From Bordetella hinzii LMG 13501 (GTDB lineage: Bacteria > Pseudomonadota > Gammaproteobacteria > Burkholderiales > Burkholderiaceae_B): a stretch of DNA of 64,000 nt. The notes under the pieces were generated by a model. That model saw only the letters and a program-made list of their open reading frames with translations. It was not told the origin of the DNA and did no database searches. The translations under genes and the position numbers were made by a program. The stretch covers positions 105,778 to 169,777 of the forward strand of contig NZ_LRUJ01000007.1 in the NCBI RefSeq assembly GCF_001548475.1, given 5' to 3'. Shown here piece after piece: positions 37,181 to 46,187 of this stretch; the stretch's first letter is position 1; each line of letters begins with the position of its first letter.

Positions 37181-37849
37181 TCAGGCCAGGCGTTGCAGCG
37201 CGGCCGAGGCCAGGCGGCCGATGGTCTCAAGAAACGCCGTGCCCATCTCGGGCGTGAAGCGGGTGGCGTCGTCCGAGCCCAGCACCAGCAAGCCGACGCT
37301 GGGGGCATCGGGCTGCAGCCGCAGCGCCACCAGGGCCAGGGACTTGGGCGTGCCGTCCAGCCAGCGCACCGCCTCGAAACCGGTGTCGGTGCCGCAATAA
37401 GGCGTCTTCAGGCTGTCGGCGAAGGTGCGCGCGTCATCGGAGACGGCGGCGCCATAGCCGTGCCCGCCATCGCCCGCCACGCCGGGCAGGTTCCACAGCC
37501 GCAGGCCGGCGTGGTCCAGCTTGAACTGTTCGGCCAGGCCCAGGGTGATTTCGCCCGGGATGCGCCCCGGGTCGGTCTCGCGCAGCAGGCGCTCCGACCA
37601 GGCCGTCACCTGCTGGCTGATGGTTTCGTTTTCGCCGGCATTGCGCACCAGCTCGTTCAGGCGCCATTCGAGGCTGCGATTGCGCTCGCGCAGGGTGAGG
37701 ATCTGGCGCTCGGCCAGCGAGATCGCGCGCCCGCCATGCGGATTGGGCACATGCAGGGTGGCGAACACCGCCGCATGCTCGTCGAAGAACGAGGGGTGCT
37801 CCTGGAGGAAATGCGCGATGTCTTGCGCGCTCGGATCAATGGTGGTCAT
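37181..37849 (-). CDS. DUF484 family protein
   Basis: A 222-aa cytoplasmic protein. It starts with a short helix typical of DUF484 (DIAHFLQEHPSFFDEHAAVF), then a coiled-coil stretch around 45-75 and a GAF-like domain (LALVALRLQPDAPSVGLLVL). It is nearly always located between dapF and xerC, as here, but its function is unknown. Eight bases separate it from xerC, so they are co-transcribed. Confidence 0.9.
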   Translation of the reverse strand: MTTIDPSAQDIAHFLQEHPSFFDEHAAVFATLHVPNPHGGRAISLAERQILTLRERNRSLEWRLNELVRNAGENETISQQVTAWSERLLRETDPGRIPGEITLGLAEQFKLDHAGLRLWNLPGVAGDGGHGYGAAVSDDARTFADSLKTPYCGTDTGFEAVRWLDGTPKSLALVALRLQPDAPSVGLLVLGSDDATRFTPEMGTAFLETIGRLASAALQRLA

Positions 37850-37873
37850 GTCGCCTTGATGGATGCGGCGCGC

Positions 37874-38752
37874 TCAGCGGTTCAGCGCCATGGAAAAGAC
37901 CAGTTTGTCGATATCGATCTGGCCGTGGAAGACGGACTCGGCCGGGCCGGTCATGCGCAGCTGCGCGCCGTCCCAGGCGATGGTCAGCACGCCGCCCCGG
38001 GTCTGCACGCGCACGGGGCTGTCGAGCAGGCCGCGACGGATGCCTGCGGCCACGGCGGCACAAGCGCCGGTGCCGCAGGCCAGGGTCTCGCCCGCGCCGC
38101 GCTCATAGACGCGCAAGCGGATCGCGTGGCGATCCACGATCTGCATGAAGCCGGCGTTGACGCGGCGGGCGAAACGGGCATGGGATTCGATCTGCGGCCC
38201 GAGCCTGCCGACCGGCGCCTGGTCCACGTCGGCCACCACCTGCACGGCATGCGGGTTGGAGATGGCCACGGCGGATATCTCGACCTCGGCGCCGTCCAGC
38301 GGCAGGGTGTAGAGCGTGTCCTGGCCCTGTTGGCGCTGGGCCAGGCCGGTGGCGTCGAAGGGCAGGGCGGCGGGATCGAAGCGCGTGGAGCCCATGTCCA
38401 CGGTGACCTGCTCGTCATCGCCCTCGTCGAGCACGATGACGCCGCTTACGATCTCGGCGCGCAGGGGGTTCTTGTCGCTGAGCCCCTGCTCATGCACGAA
38501 GCGCACGAAGCAGCGCGCGCCATTGCCGCAGTGCTCGACCTCGCTGCCGTCATTGTTGAAGATGCGATAGCGGAAATCCGCATCCGGGCGCGTGGCGGGC
38601 TCGACCAGCAGGATCTGGTCGGCGCCCACGCCGAAATGCCGGTCGCCCAGGGCGCGTGCGCGCTCCGGGGTCATTTCTATGGTTTGACGCACGCCATCGA
38701 GGACGACGAAGTCGTTGCCCGCGCCATGCATTTTGGTGAAGTTCCAGATCAT
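37874..38752 (-). CDS. dapF: Diaminopimelate epimerase
   Basis: A 292-aa enzyme converting LL- to meso-diaminopimelate for peptidoglycan and lysine. The starting motif is [16 protein letters not shown]. The two catalytic cysteines are in [11 protein letters not shown] (about residue 78) and ACGTGACAA (about 219). The ATG at 38752 was chosen over a GTG six codons upstream because [10 protein letters not shown] is the conserved N-terminus. Confidence 0.95.
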   Translation of the reverse strand: MIWNFTKMHGAGNDFVVLDGVRQTIEMTPERARALGDRHFGVGADQILLVEPATRPDADFRYRIFNNDGSEVEHCGNGARCFVRFVHEQGLSDKNPLRAEIVSGVIVLDEGDDEQVTVDMGSTRFDPAALPFDATGLAQRQQGQDTLYTLPLDGAEVEISAVAISNPHAVQVVADVDQAPVGRLGPQIESHARFARRVNAGFMQIVDRHAIRLRVYERGAGETLACGTGACAAVAAGIRRGLLDSPVRVQTRGGVLTIAWDGAQLRMTGPAESVFHGQIDIDKLVFSMALNR

Positions 38753-38794
38753 GCAGGGATTATCCCCCATTCCGAATCTTCTGGCAGCCGGGCG

Positions 38795-39688
38795 CTAGTA
38801 CAGCTTGGGCGAGCCCTCCGGGCGTGTCTTGAAACGGCGGTGCACCCAGTAATACTGGCTCGGGCAGCGGCGGATCCAGCCTTCCAGTTCGCGGTTCAGG
38901 CGCGCGGTGGCTTCCTCCAGGCTGTCCTGGCCGGGGAAGTCGTCCAGCGGCGGCAGCACTTCGACATGGTAGCGGCCGCTGGCCGGATCCCAGAAGTCCA
39001 GCACGGGCAGCACCGCCGCGTTCCATTTGCGCGCGAGTTGCGCCGTGGCGACCAGGGTGGCCGCGGGGACGCCGAAAAAGGGTACGAAGACCGAACCATT
39101 GCGGCCGAAATCCATGTCCGGCAGGTAATAGACCGGCCGGGCGTCGCGGAAATGGCGGATCAGGTCGCGCACGCCCTCCTTGCGGCTGACCAGGAAGACC
39201 TCGTTGAAGCGCTTGCGCCCGGCCCGCACGATGGCGTCAACGGCCGGGTCGCGCTGGGGGGTGTACATGGTGGCGCCGCTGGGCACCTCCATGGTGAGCC
39301 GGGTGGCCGCGACGTCCAGGCCGATGAAATGCGGCGCGAGCAGGATGACCGGGCGGCCGGAGGCGGCCAGCGCGTTGATGGTCTCGGCGCCGCTGACGCT
39401 GGCCATCTCGCGGATGGCCTCGGGGCTGCCATACCAGAGCACGCCGCGATCGACGATGGATTGGCCCAGGGCGCGGAAATGATCGCGGGCCCATTGTTCG
39501 CGGGTTTGCGGGCTTTGGTCGGGAAAGCAGATCTCGAGGTTGCGCCGCACGATGCGGGCGCGCGACCGCGCCAGGCAGCGCGCCAGCCAGCCCACGCAGG
39601 CGCCGGCGCGCTGGCGCGCGCGCGGGCTCATGCGGCCGAACCAGCGGAGCAGCCCGGTCAGGGCACGGGTCTTGAAGTCGGAACTCAT
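38795..39688 (-). CDS. Lipid A late acyltransferase (LpxL/HtrB family), first copy
   Basis: A 297-aa member of the lysophospholipid acyltransferase superfamily that adds secondary acyl chains to Kdo2-lipid A. An H-x5-D motif lies at about residue 130 (PHFIGLDVAA), followed by the acceptor region VYYLPDMDFGRNGSVFVPFF near 190. YYWVHRRFKTRP near the end is typical. It is transcribed with a second homologue upstream (ATGA overlap). Bordetella pertussis also carries paired LpxL enzymes; which chain each adds cannot be read here. Confidence 0.88.
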   Translation of the reverse strand: MSSDFKTRALTGLLRWFGRMSPRARQRAGACVGWLARCLARSRARIVRRNLEICFPDQSPQTREQWARDHFRALGQSIVDRGVLWYGSPEAIREMASVSGAETINALAASGRPVILLAPHFIGLDVAATRLTMEVPSGATMYTPQRDPAVDAIVRAGRKRFNEVFLVSRKEGVRDLIRHFRDARPVYYLPDMDFGRNGSVFVPFFGVPAATLVATAQLARKWNAAVLPVLDFWDPASGRYHVEVLPPLDDFPGQDSLEEATARLNRELEGWIRRCPSQYYWVHRRFKTRPEGSPKLY

Positions 39689-40539
39689 GAGGCAGTCGGG
39701 GCGGGTGGCGCGCCGCGCGGCGTCTTGTACCGGTTATAGCCCCAGAGATATTGCTCGGGGTAGCGGCGGATCAGTGTTTCCATGCTGTGATTGAGCAGCG
39801 CGGCCTGGGCTTGCGGGTCTTCGGGCAGGGGTTCGGGCACGCGCATGAAGTCCAGCTGCCAGCCCTGGCCCCGCGGCAGGCGCCGGGCCGCGCACAGAAT
39901 GATGGGCACGCGGGCCTGGGTGGCGAGTTTGCCGGGCAGAGTCACGGTGTATGCCATGCGCCCGAAGAAAGGCGCCCACACGCCTTCGCCCACGCCGGGC
40001 GCCTGGTCGGGCAGCAGGCCCACCGCCTCGCCGCGGCGCAGGGCGCGCACGAATTCGCGCACGCCCTGCATATTGGCCGGCACGGCGTGCATGGCGGAGT
40101 TGTTGCGTGCTGTCTCCAGCAGGGGGCCGAGGATGGCCTTGCGCGGCGGACGGAACATGACGGTCAGCGGCATTTTGCGCGCCAGGTAGCGGGCCGTGAT
40201 CTCGAAGCCGCCGAGGTGAGGCGTGAGAAAGAGGATGCCGCGCCCTTCGGCGAGCGCCGTGTCGACGACCGCGGCATTGGCCTCGTCTACCCGGGCCTTG
40301 CGCAGGCTTTCGGCCTCGCGGAACCAGATCCAGGGCGATTCGAGGACCATGGCGCCGATCTCGCCGGCCGCGCGCCGGGCGAAGGCCGGGGCCGGATAGC
40401 CTGCCTGGGCGGCATTGGCCCGCAGTCGCTGGCGGTATTTCCCCGGCCAGGCATAGGCCAGCCTGCCCAGGCCCCGTCCAAGTGCCTGCAGCAGCGGCAG
40501 GGGCAGGACGGCAAGAAAGCGGAAAAAGGCGAGCAGCAT
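39685..40539 (-). CDS. Lipid A late acyltransferase (LpxL/HtrB family), second copy
   Basis: A 284-aa LPLAT enzyme, also for secondary acylation of lipid A. An N-terminal membrane helix (FFRFLAVLPLPLLQAL) and the H-x4-E variant motif HLGGFEI near residue 110 are visible, with GLLPDQAPGVGEGVWAPFFG near 175. The C-terminus reads QYLWGYNRYKTP. It is the first gene of the pair and overlaps the next by four bases. The active-site Glu (HxxxxE) resembles LpxL; the downstream copy has HxxxxxD. Confidence 0.88.
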   Translation of the reverse strand: MLLAFFRFLAVLPLPLLQALGRGLGRLAYAWPGKYRQRLRANAAQAGYPAPAFARRAAGEIGAMVLESPWIWFREAESLRKARVDEANAAVVDTALAEGRGILFLTPHLGGFEITARYLARKMPLTVMFRPPRKAILGPLLETARNNSAMHAVPANMQGVREFVRALRRGEAVGLLPDQAPGVGEGVWAPFFGRMAYTVTLPGKLATQARVPIILCAARRLPRGQGWQLDFMRVPEPLPEDPQAQAALLNHSMETLIRRYPEQYLWGYNRYKTPRGAPPAPTAS

Positions 40540-40634
40540 GTATTCGGGATAAAGGGTGGCGAGACCGGCCGCGGATCCGTCCGTAAAAACGACACGGCCG
40601 GCAGGGTTGCTTCGCCCGGGCGCTCATTTTCGCC

Positions 40635-40815
40635 TAAAATGCCCGAAGTCGCTGAGTTAACCGACAACTTGCGGAGCGACGTCGCGGCATCTGCCGCTTC
40701 AAATCCGCTAAAGCGTCGCGCCCAGATGCCCTCCTTGCAAGGACGATCCGGGGCGCAACGCGCCTCGTTCAACTTGAGGGCCGGCTCCCGCCGGACATGT
40801 ACGTAAGGACGCATC
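40635..40815 (+). promoter_or_regulatory. Long structured leader of metK
   Basis: About 175 bases precede metK with several stems: GCGGC/GCCGC around 40683-40698, TCCTT/AAGGA near 40733-40744 nested inside GCGCCC/GGGCGC (about 40718-40758), and CCGGC/GCCGG near the ribosome site. A TAAAAT -10-like box is at 40635-40640. It does not show the motifs of the SAH riboswitch that precedes ahcY in this window. A regulatory leader is plausible but the class is unknown. Confidence 0.4.
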
Positions 40816-41979
40816 GTGGCTAACAACGATTTTCTCTTCACCTCCGAGTCCGTCTCGGAAGGCCACCCCGACAAGGTCGCGGACCAGATCTCCGACGCCA
40901 TTCTCGACGCCATCTTCACGCAGGACCCCAATGCGCGCGTGGCGGCCGAGACGCTGTGCAACACGGGCCTGGTCGTGCTGGCCGGTGAAATCACCACCAG
41001 CGCCAACGTCGACTACATCCAAGTCGCGCGCGATACCATCCGCCGCATCGGCTACGACAACACCGAGTACGGCATCGACTACAAGGGCTGCGCGGTGCTG
41101 GTCGCCTACGACAAGCAATCGCCCGATATCGCCCAGGGCGTGGACCGCAGCTCCGAGGACTACCTCAACCAGGGCGCCGGCGACCAGGGCCTGATGTTCG
41201 GTTACGCCTGCGATGAAACCCCCGACCTGATGCCCGCGCCCATCTGGTATGCGCACCGCCTGGTGCAGCGCCAGAGCGAACTGCGCAAGGATGGCCGCCT
41301 GCCGTGGCTGCGCCCGGACGCCAAGTCGCAGGTCACCTTCCGCTATGTCGACGGCCGTCCGGTCGAGGTCGACACCGTGGTGCTGTCGACCCAGCATGCG
41401 CCCGAGATTTCGCAATCCTCGATCCGCGAAGCGGTCATCGAGGACATCATCAAGCCCTGCTTTCCCGACGGCCTGATCACCCCGCAGACCAAGTTCCTGG
41501 TCAACCCGACCGGCCGCTTCGTCATCGGCGGCCCGCAGGGCGATTGCGGCCTGACCGGCCGCAAGATCATCGTCGACACCTATGGCGGCGCCTGCCCCCA
41601 TGGCGGCGGCGCGTTCTCGGGCAAGGATCCGTCCAAGGTGGACCGCTCGGCCGCCTATGCCGCCCGCTATGTGGCCAAGAACGTCGTGGCCGCCGGCCTG
41701 GCGCGCCAGTGCCAGGTGCAGGTGAGCTATGCCATCGGGGTGGCCGAGCCCATCAACATCACGGTCTACACCGAAGGCACGGGCGTCATCCCCGACGACC
41801 AGATCGCCAAGCTGGTGCGCGAGCACTTCGACCTGCGTCCCAAGGGCATCGTCAACATGCTGGACCTGCTGCGCCCGATCTACACCAAGACGGCCGCCTA
41901 TGGCCATTTCGGCCGCTCGGAGCCGGAATTTTCCTGGGAAGCCACCGACAAGGTCCAGGCGCTCAAGAAATCGGCCTGA
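40816..41979 (+). CDS. metK: S-adenosylmethionine synthetase
   Basis: A 387-aa enzyme making S-adenosylmethionine from methionine and [16 protein letters not shown] (about 8-20) carries the ATP/Mg site, [12 protein letters not shown] (about 115) the methionine-side loop, and [19 protein letters not shown] (about 260) the triphosphate site. It starts at GTG 40816, behind AAGGAC; no ATG fits. It is divergent from the lipid A acyltransferase pair. Confidence 0.97.
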   Translation: MANNDFLFTSESVSEGHPDKVADQISDAILDAIFTQDPNARVAAETLCNTGLVVLAGEITTSANVDYIQVARDTIRRIGYDNTEYGIDYKGCAVLVAYDKQSPDIAQGVDRSSEDYLNQGAGDQGLMFGYACDETPDLMPAPIWYAHRLVQRQSELRKDGRLPWLRPDAKSQVTFRYVDGRPVEVDTVVLSTQHAPEISQSSIREAVIEDIIKPCFPDGLITPQTKFLVNPTGRFVIGGPQGDCGLTGRKIIVDTYGGACPHGGGAFSGKDPSKVDRSAAYAARYVAKNVVAAGLARQCQVQVSYAIGVAEPINITVYTEGTGVIPDDQIAKLVREHFDLRPKGIVNMLDLLRPIYTKTAAYGHFGRSEPEFSWEATDKVQALKKSA

Positions 41980-41992
41980 TATTCCGCAAGGC

Positions 41993-42026
41993 AAAAACCC
42001 TGGCAGCCGATGCCAGGGTTTTTTTT
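41993..42026 (+). terminator. Bidirectional terminator between metK and the LysR gene
   Basis: The stem AAAAACCCTGGCA/TGCCAGGGTTTTT with a five-base loop is followed by an eight-base T-run. The A-run on the other side makes it work for the minus-strand lysR transcript too. Confidence 0.92.
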
Positions 42027-42045
42027 CGCCCGCGGGCGGGGCGGC

Positions 42046-42969
42046 TCACCAGACCGCGTCTTCGGCGCCCGGGGGGCGCAGGCGCGGCGCGAAGCGTTCG
42101 GCAAGGAAATCGACCAGGGCGCGGGTCTTGGCGGGCAGGTGCAGGCGCTGGGGATACAGGGCGTAGATGTCGGCCGGCGGGGTCTGCCATTGCGGCAGAA
42201 TCTGGCGTAGCCGGCCCGAACGCAGATAGGGCATGGCTTCCCATTCCGAACGCATCACGATGCCTTGGCCGTCCAGGGCCCATTGCAGCGCGCATTCGCC
42301 GTCGTTGGCGCTCAGGGGGCCGCGCACCTTGATGGTCTCGCTGCGCTGGCCGGCGCGCAGGTGCCACGTGCCATAGGCCAGCTCGCTTTCGCGGATGACG
42401 ATGCAACGGTGGCGCGGCAGTTCGGCCGGCGCGCGCGGCTCGCCATGGCGGCTGAGATAGGCGGGCGCCGCGCAGAGCAGGCGCCGGTTGGACGCCAGCT
42501 TGCGCGCCGTGAGCCGCGCATCGGGCATCTCGCCAAAGCGCACCGCCAGGTCGAAACCGTCTTCCAGCAGGTTGGCGCCGCGGTCGCTCAGATGCAGCTG
42601 CACCTCGACATCGGGGTAGCGATTGGCGAAGGCGGAGATGGCCGGCGCCACATGGGCGCGGCCGAACCCGAAGGTGGCGTTCACGCGCAGCAGGCCCTGG
42701 GGCTGCTCGCGCGTATTGGTCACCCGCCGCTCCAACGAGTCCAGATCCGCCAGGATGCGGGCGCCTTCGGCCAGATAGAGCTCGCCTTCCTGGGTGACAT
42801 GTATGCGGCGCGTGGTCCGGTTGAGCAGCCGCACGCCGAGCCTGCGCTCGAGGTTGGCCAGGCGCGTGCTGACCGCGGCCGGTGTGATGCCGAGTTCTCG
42901 CGCCGCCGCCGACAGGTTTCCCTGCCTGACCAGGAGGCCGAAGAAAGCCAGATCCGAGATACCGTCCAT
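42046..42969 (-). CDS. LysR-family transcriptional regulator
   Basis: A 307-aa LTTR with the helix-turn-helix at about 17-40 (GNLSAAARELGITPAAVSTR) and the typical wing RLGVRLLNRTTRRIHVTQEG. The effector domain covers about 90-300. It is divergent from the Bug receptor-LeuCD-hydrolase cluster and probably controls it. A perfect 21-bp palindrome starts four bases before its start codon. Confidence 0.92.
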   Translation of the reverse strand: MDGISDLAFFGLLVRQGNLSAAARELGITPAAVSTRLANLERRLGVRLLNRTTRRIHVTQEGELYLAEGARILADLDSLERRVTNTREQPQGLLRVNATFGFGRAHVAPAISAFANRYPDVEVQLHLSDRGANLLEDGFDLAVRFGEMPDARLTARKLASNRRLLCAAPAYLSRHGEPRAPAELPRHRCIVIRESELAYGTWHLRAGQRSETIKVRGPLSANDGECALQWALDGQGIVMRSEWEAMPYLRSGRLRQILPQWQTPPADIYALYPQRLHLPAKTRALVDFLAERFAPRLRPPGAEDAVW

Positions 42970-42972
42970 GGA

Positions 42973-43025
42973 TTATTAAATTGAATTTAATAAAGGTTTT
43001 AAAACACATTAATTATATGTTTTAA
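42973..43025. promoter_or_regulatory. Divergent operators between lysR and the Bug gene
   Basis: A perfect palindrome with arms TTATTAAATT around a central G (42973-42993) fits a LysR T-N11-A site. A second dyad, TTAAAACA (42999-43006) and TGTTTTAA (43018-43025), lies beside it. The patch is strongly AT-rich compared with its surroundings. Confidence 0.7.
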
Positions 43026-43091
43026 CTTGGTATTTACACTGGCGGGACCATGACAACGGCCGCGCTCGACGGTCCATAACAGGAGACAACC

Positions 43092-44075
43092 ATGCAACGT
43101 TTTTCCGTGCTTGCCGCGCTTGTGGCCCGAGGGAGCTGTTGCCTGGCCCTGGCGGCTTCGCCCGCCATGGCCGAGGAATTCCCCAGCCGGCCGATCACGC
43201 TGGTGGCGCCTTTCGCGCCCGGCGGCAGCGTGGACATCGCCGCGCGCCTGGTGGCCGATGCCTGGGGCAAGGCCCTGGGCCAGTCCATCGTGGTCGAGAA
43301 CAAGGCCGGCGCGTCGGGCAATATCGGCATGGCAGCCGTGGCGCGAGCCAGGCCGGACGGCTATACGCTGGCGGTCAATACCATGTCGCTGGCCATCAAT
43401 CCGGCGCTGTTTCCCGCCATGCCCTTCGACACCGAAAAGGATTTGCGCTCCGTGGGCACCATCGGCACGTCGCAGCATGTGCTGACGGTCAACAATGACC
43501 TGCCCGTGCGTGACGTCAAGGCGTTGCTGGCCTATGTGCGCGCCCGCCCGGCCAATGAACTGAGCTTCGGTTCGGCCGGAACGGGCAGTACCTTCCATAT
43601 GGCCGCCGAGCTGTTCAAGTCGGTATCGGGCACCCAGATCCTGCATGTGCCCTACAAGGGGGGCGGCCCGGCCATGCTGGACACCATCAGCGGCCAGGTG
43701 CAGATGAGTTTTCCGGTGCTCTCGGCCGCCAAGCCGCAGGTCGACGGCGGTAAGCTGCGCGCCCTGGGCGTGACGGGCGCCAAGCGTTCGGCGCTCTTGC
43801 CGGATGTGCCCACGGTCGCGGAATCCGGCCTGCCCGGCTATGTCTTTGAAACCTGGTTCGTGGTCAGCGCGCCGGCGGGCACGCCCGAGGCAGTGGTGCA
43901 GCGCCTGAACACCTCGCTGGCCGAGGCCTTGCGTTCGCCCGCGATCAGCGAGCGCATGAGCCGGGAGGGTTTCGATCCCTTGATTTCCACCCCCCAGCAG
44001 ACCGATGCCATGGTGGCCTCCGAGGTCAAACGCTGGGCCGATATCGTGAAGACGGCGGGCATTTCCGCCAATTGA
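43092..44075 (+). CDS. Bug-family tripartite tricarboxylate receptor (TctC-like)
   Basis: A 327-aa periplasmic substrate-binding protein. After a signal peptide ending ASPAMAEE it reads FPSRPITLVAPFAPGGSVD, the hallmark of Bug/TctC proteins. VVENKAGASGNIGMAAVARA is also typical. Bug proteins are strongly expanded in Bordetella relatives and often serve as uptake receptors or sensors for carboxylic acids. No TctA/TctB membrane genes are here. Substrate unknown; the LeuCD paralogues downstream suggest a hydroxy-di- or tricarboxylate. Confidence 0.92.
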   Translation: MQRFSVLAALVARGSCCLALAASPAMAEEFPSRPITLVAPFAPGGSVDIAARLVADAWGKALGQSIVVENKAGASGNIGMAAVARARPDGYTLAVNTMSLAINPALFPAMPFDTEKDLRSVGTIGTSQHVLTVNNDLPVRDVKALLAYVRARPANELSFGSAGTGSTFHMAAELFKSVSGTQILHVPYKGGGPAMLDTISGQVQMSFPVLSAAKPQVDGGKLRALGVTGAKRSALLPDVPTVAESGLPGYVFETWFVVSAPAGTPEAVVQRLNTSLAEALRSPAISERMSREGFDPLISTPQQTDAMVASEVKRWADIVKTAGISAN

Positions 44076-44112
44076 TGACGCGCCGGCAGCGTGCCGGCCA
44101 AAGGGTTTTCTC

Positions 44113-45528
44113 ATGCCAGGCCTGACGCTCTACGACAAACTGGTGCAAAGCCATGTGGTCGAGACCTTGGACGAGGAGCACGTGCTGCTCTACGTCGATC
44201 TGCACATCATGAACGAGTACACCAGTCCGCAGGCTTTCAGCGGCCTGGCTGCCCGGGGGCGGCAGGTGTTGCGCCCCGGGCAGCAGATGGCCGTGGTCGA
44301 CCATGTCATCCCCACGCACCCCGTGCCCAGCAAGGCGCGCGAGATCGCCCAGCCGGACGCGGCCCTGCAGGCGCGCAATCTCAAGCGCAACTGCGACAGC
44401 CAGGGCATCGCCCTGTTCGACACGCGGGATCCTCTGCAGGGCATCGAGCATGTGATCGCGCCCGAGCACGGCATGATCCTGCCGGGCATGGTGGTCCTGT
44501 GCGGCGACAGCCACACGACGACCTACGGCGCCCTGGGCGCGCTCGGCTTCGGCATCGGCACTTCCGAGGTCGAGCACATCCTGGCCACGCAGACCCTGGT
44601 CTACCGTCTGGCGCGCACCATGCGCATCCGCGTCGATGGCGAGCTGGGCGCCGGCGTATCGGCCAAGGACCTGGTGATTTTCCTGGTGCATCGCCTGGGC
44701 GCGCAGGGTGCGCGCGGCTATGCCGTGGAGCTGTGCGGCAGCACGGTCGCCTCGCTGTCGGCCGAGGGCCGCATGACGGTGTGCAACATGATGGTGGAGG
44801 CCGGCGCGCGCGCGGCCCTGATCGCGCCGGATGCCACCACCGAGGCCTACGTGGGCGAGCATGCGCCGCAACTGCGCGCGCGGCACTGGCAAGCCGCGCG
44901 CGCCCACTGGGCCACGCTGCGCAGCGACGAAGACGCCTGTTTCGACGCGGAGCATGGCTTTGATGCGCGCGAGATCGCGCCCTATGTGACCTGGGGCACC
45001 AGTCCCGACCAGGCGGTGCCGGTGGACGCGCCCGTGCCGGCGCTCGATGGGCTGGACGAGCTGGCCCGCGAGGCGGCCCGCCAGGCGCTGGCCTATATCG
45101 GCCTGGCGCCCGGCGCGCGCCTGGAGGGCCTGCCGATAGACCGGGTCTTCATCGGCTCGTGCACCAATGCGCGCATCGAAGACCTGCGCGTGGTGGCCGG
45201 GCTGGTGCGTGGCCGCCGCGTGGCCGCGGGCGTGCGCGCCATGGTGGTGCCCGGCTCGGGGGCGGTGCGGGACCAGGCCGAGGCCGAAGGCTTGGCGCGC
45301 GTGCTGATCGAGGCGGGCTTCGAATGGCGCCAGCCCGGCTGCTCCATGTGCCTGGCCATGAACGACGATGTATTGCGTCCGGGCGAGCGCTGCGCATCGA
45401 CCACCAACCGTAATTTCGAGGGCCGCCAGGGCCGCGGCGGCCGGACGCATTTGATGAGCCCGGCCATGGCCGCGGCGGCCGCGCTGGCCGGCCATATCGT
45501 GGACATTCGCCGGGAGATCCAGGCATGA
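44113..45528 (+). CDS. LeuC-like aconitase-family hydro-lyase, large subunit
   Basis: A 471-aa member of the aconitase/isopropylmalate isomerase superfamily. The [4Fe-4S] cysteines are in GSCTNARIEDL and PGCSMCLA, with GDSHTTTYGALG near residue 133. The length is the same as LeuC. The setting, between a Bug receptor and a dehalogenase-like hydrolase under a LysR regulator and without leuB, suggests a catabolic hydro-lyase (for example for dimethylmalate, citraconate or citramalate) rather than leucine synthesis. The substrate cannot be told from sequence. Confidence 0.86.
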   Translation: MPGLTLYDKLVQSHVVETLDEEHVLLYVDLHIMNEYTSPQAFSGLAARGRQVLRPGQQMAVVDHVIPTHPVPSKAREIAQPDAALQARNLKRNCDSQGIALFDTRDPLQGIEHVIAPEHGMILPGMVVLCGDSHTTTYGALGALGFGIGTSEVEHILATQTLVYRLARTMRIRVDGELGAGVSAKDLVIFLVHRLGAQGARGYAVELCGSTVASLSAEGRMTVCNMMVEAGARAALIAPDATTEAYVGEHAPQLRARHWQAARAHWATLRSDEDACFDAEHGFDAREIAPYVTWGTSPDQAVPVDAPVPALDGLDELAREAARQALAYIGLAPGARLEGLPIDRVFIGSCTNARIEDLRVVAGLVRGRRVAAGVRAMVVPGSGAVRDQAEAEGLARVLIEAGFEWRQPGCSMCLAMNDDVLRPGERCASTTNRNFEGRQGRGGRTHLMSPAMAAAAALAGHIVDIRREIQA

Positions 45529-46187
45529 ACGCCAACGCCATTCTGAGCGGCATTGCCGCGCCCCTGCCCTACAGCAACCTCGACACCGACCAGATCATGC
45601 CCAAGCAGTTCCTGCGCATCATCGACAAGGCCGGCCTGGATCGGGGATTGCTCTACGACCTGCGCTTTGACGCCCAGGGCCGGCCACGGCCCGATTGTGT
45701 CCTGAACCAGCCCGGCTACGCGGGCGCCCGCTTTCTGGTGGCGGGCCCCAACTTCGGCTGCGGGTCCAGCCGCGAGCATGCGGTATGGGGCTTGCAGCAG
45801 TTCGGCATCCGTGCCGTGATCGCGCCCAGCTTCGGCGAGATCTTCTTCTCCAACGCCATGAACAACGGCCTGTTGCTGGTGACCTTGCCCGAGGAGCAGG
45901 TGCAGTCCCTCCTGCGCCAGGTCAGCGACCCCGCGCAGGCCGCGCTGACCGTGGACGTGGCGGCGGGCCGGCTGCATGACGCAGGCGGCAGGCGTTACGA
46001 TTTCGCTTTGTCGCCGCGTCACCGGCTGCGTTTCGTCGAGGGCCTGGACATGGTGGCCGCCTCGTTGCGGCAGCTGGACGCGGTGGCGCGTTTCGAGGCG
46101 CGGCACTGGCAGCGCCTGCCCTGGATGAAGGATGTGGCGCGCCAGGTGCGCCAGCGCCTGGACCGACAAGGACATCATCGTGAGTGA
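45525..46187 (+). CDS. LeuD-like hydro-lyase, small subunit
   Basis: A 220-aa swivel-domain subunit pairing with the upstream large subunit. SNLDTDQIMPKQFLR near residue 18 and the substrate-side GPNFGCGSSREHAVWGLQ near 75 are intact, as is FFSNAMNNGLLLV. The ATG overlaps the large subunit stop (ATGA). Identity as the small subunit is secure; isopropylmalate specificity is not. Confidence 0.88.
   Translation: MNANAILSGIAAPLPYSNLDTDQIMPKQFLRIIDKAGLDRGLLYDLRFDAQGRPRPDCVLNQPGYAGARFLVAGPNFGCGSSREHAVWGLQQFGIRAVIAPSFGEIFFSNAMNNGLLLVTLPEEQVQSLLRQVSDPAQAALTVDVAAGRLHDAGGRRYDFALSPRHRLRFVEGLDMVAASLRQLDAVARFEARHWQRLPWMKDVARQVRQRLDRQGHHRE

Noticed and set aside
36230..39739. 1169-residue open frame on the plus strand opposite xerC, DUF484, dapF and lpxL
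   Set aside because: It is an antisense shadow caused by high GC content; the minus-strand genes have clear families and motifs, while this frame has Arg/Gly/Pro-rich nonsense composition.
44113..46187. LeuCD as part of leucine synthesis
   Set aside because: No leuA or leuB is adjacent, and the pair sits between a Bug receptor and a dehalogenase-like hydrolase under a LysR gene. I kept the family name but not the gene symbols.
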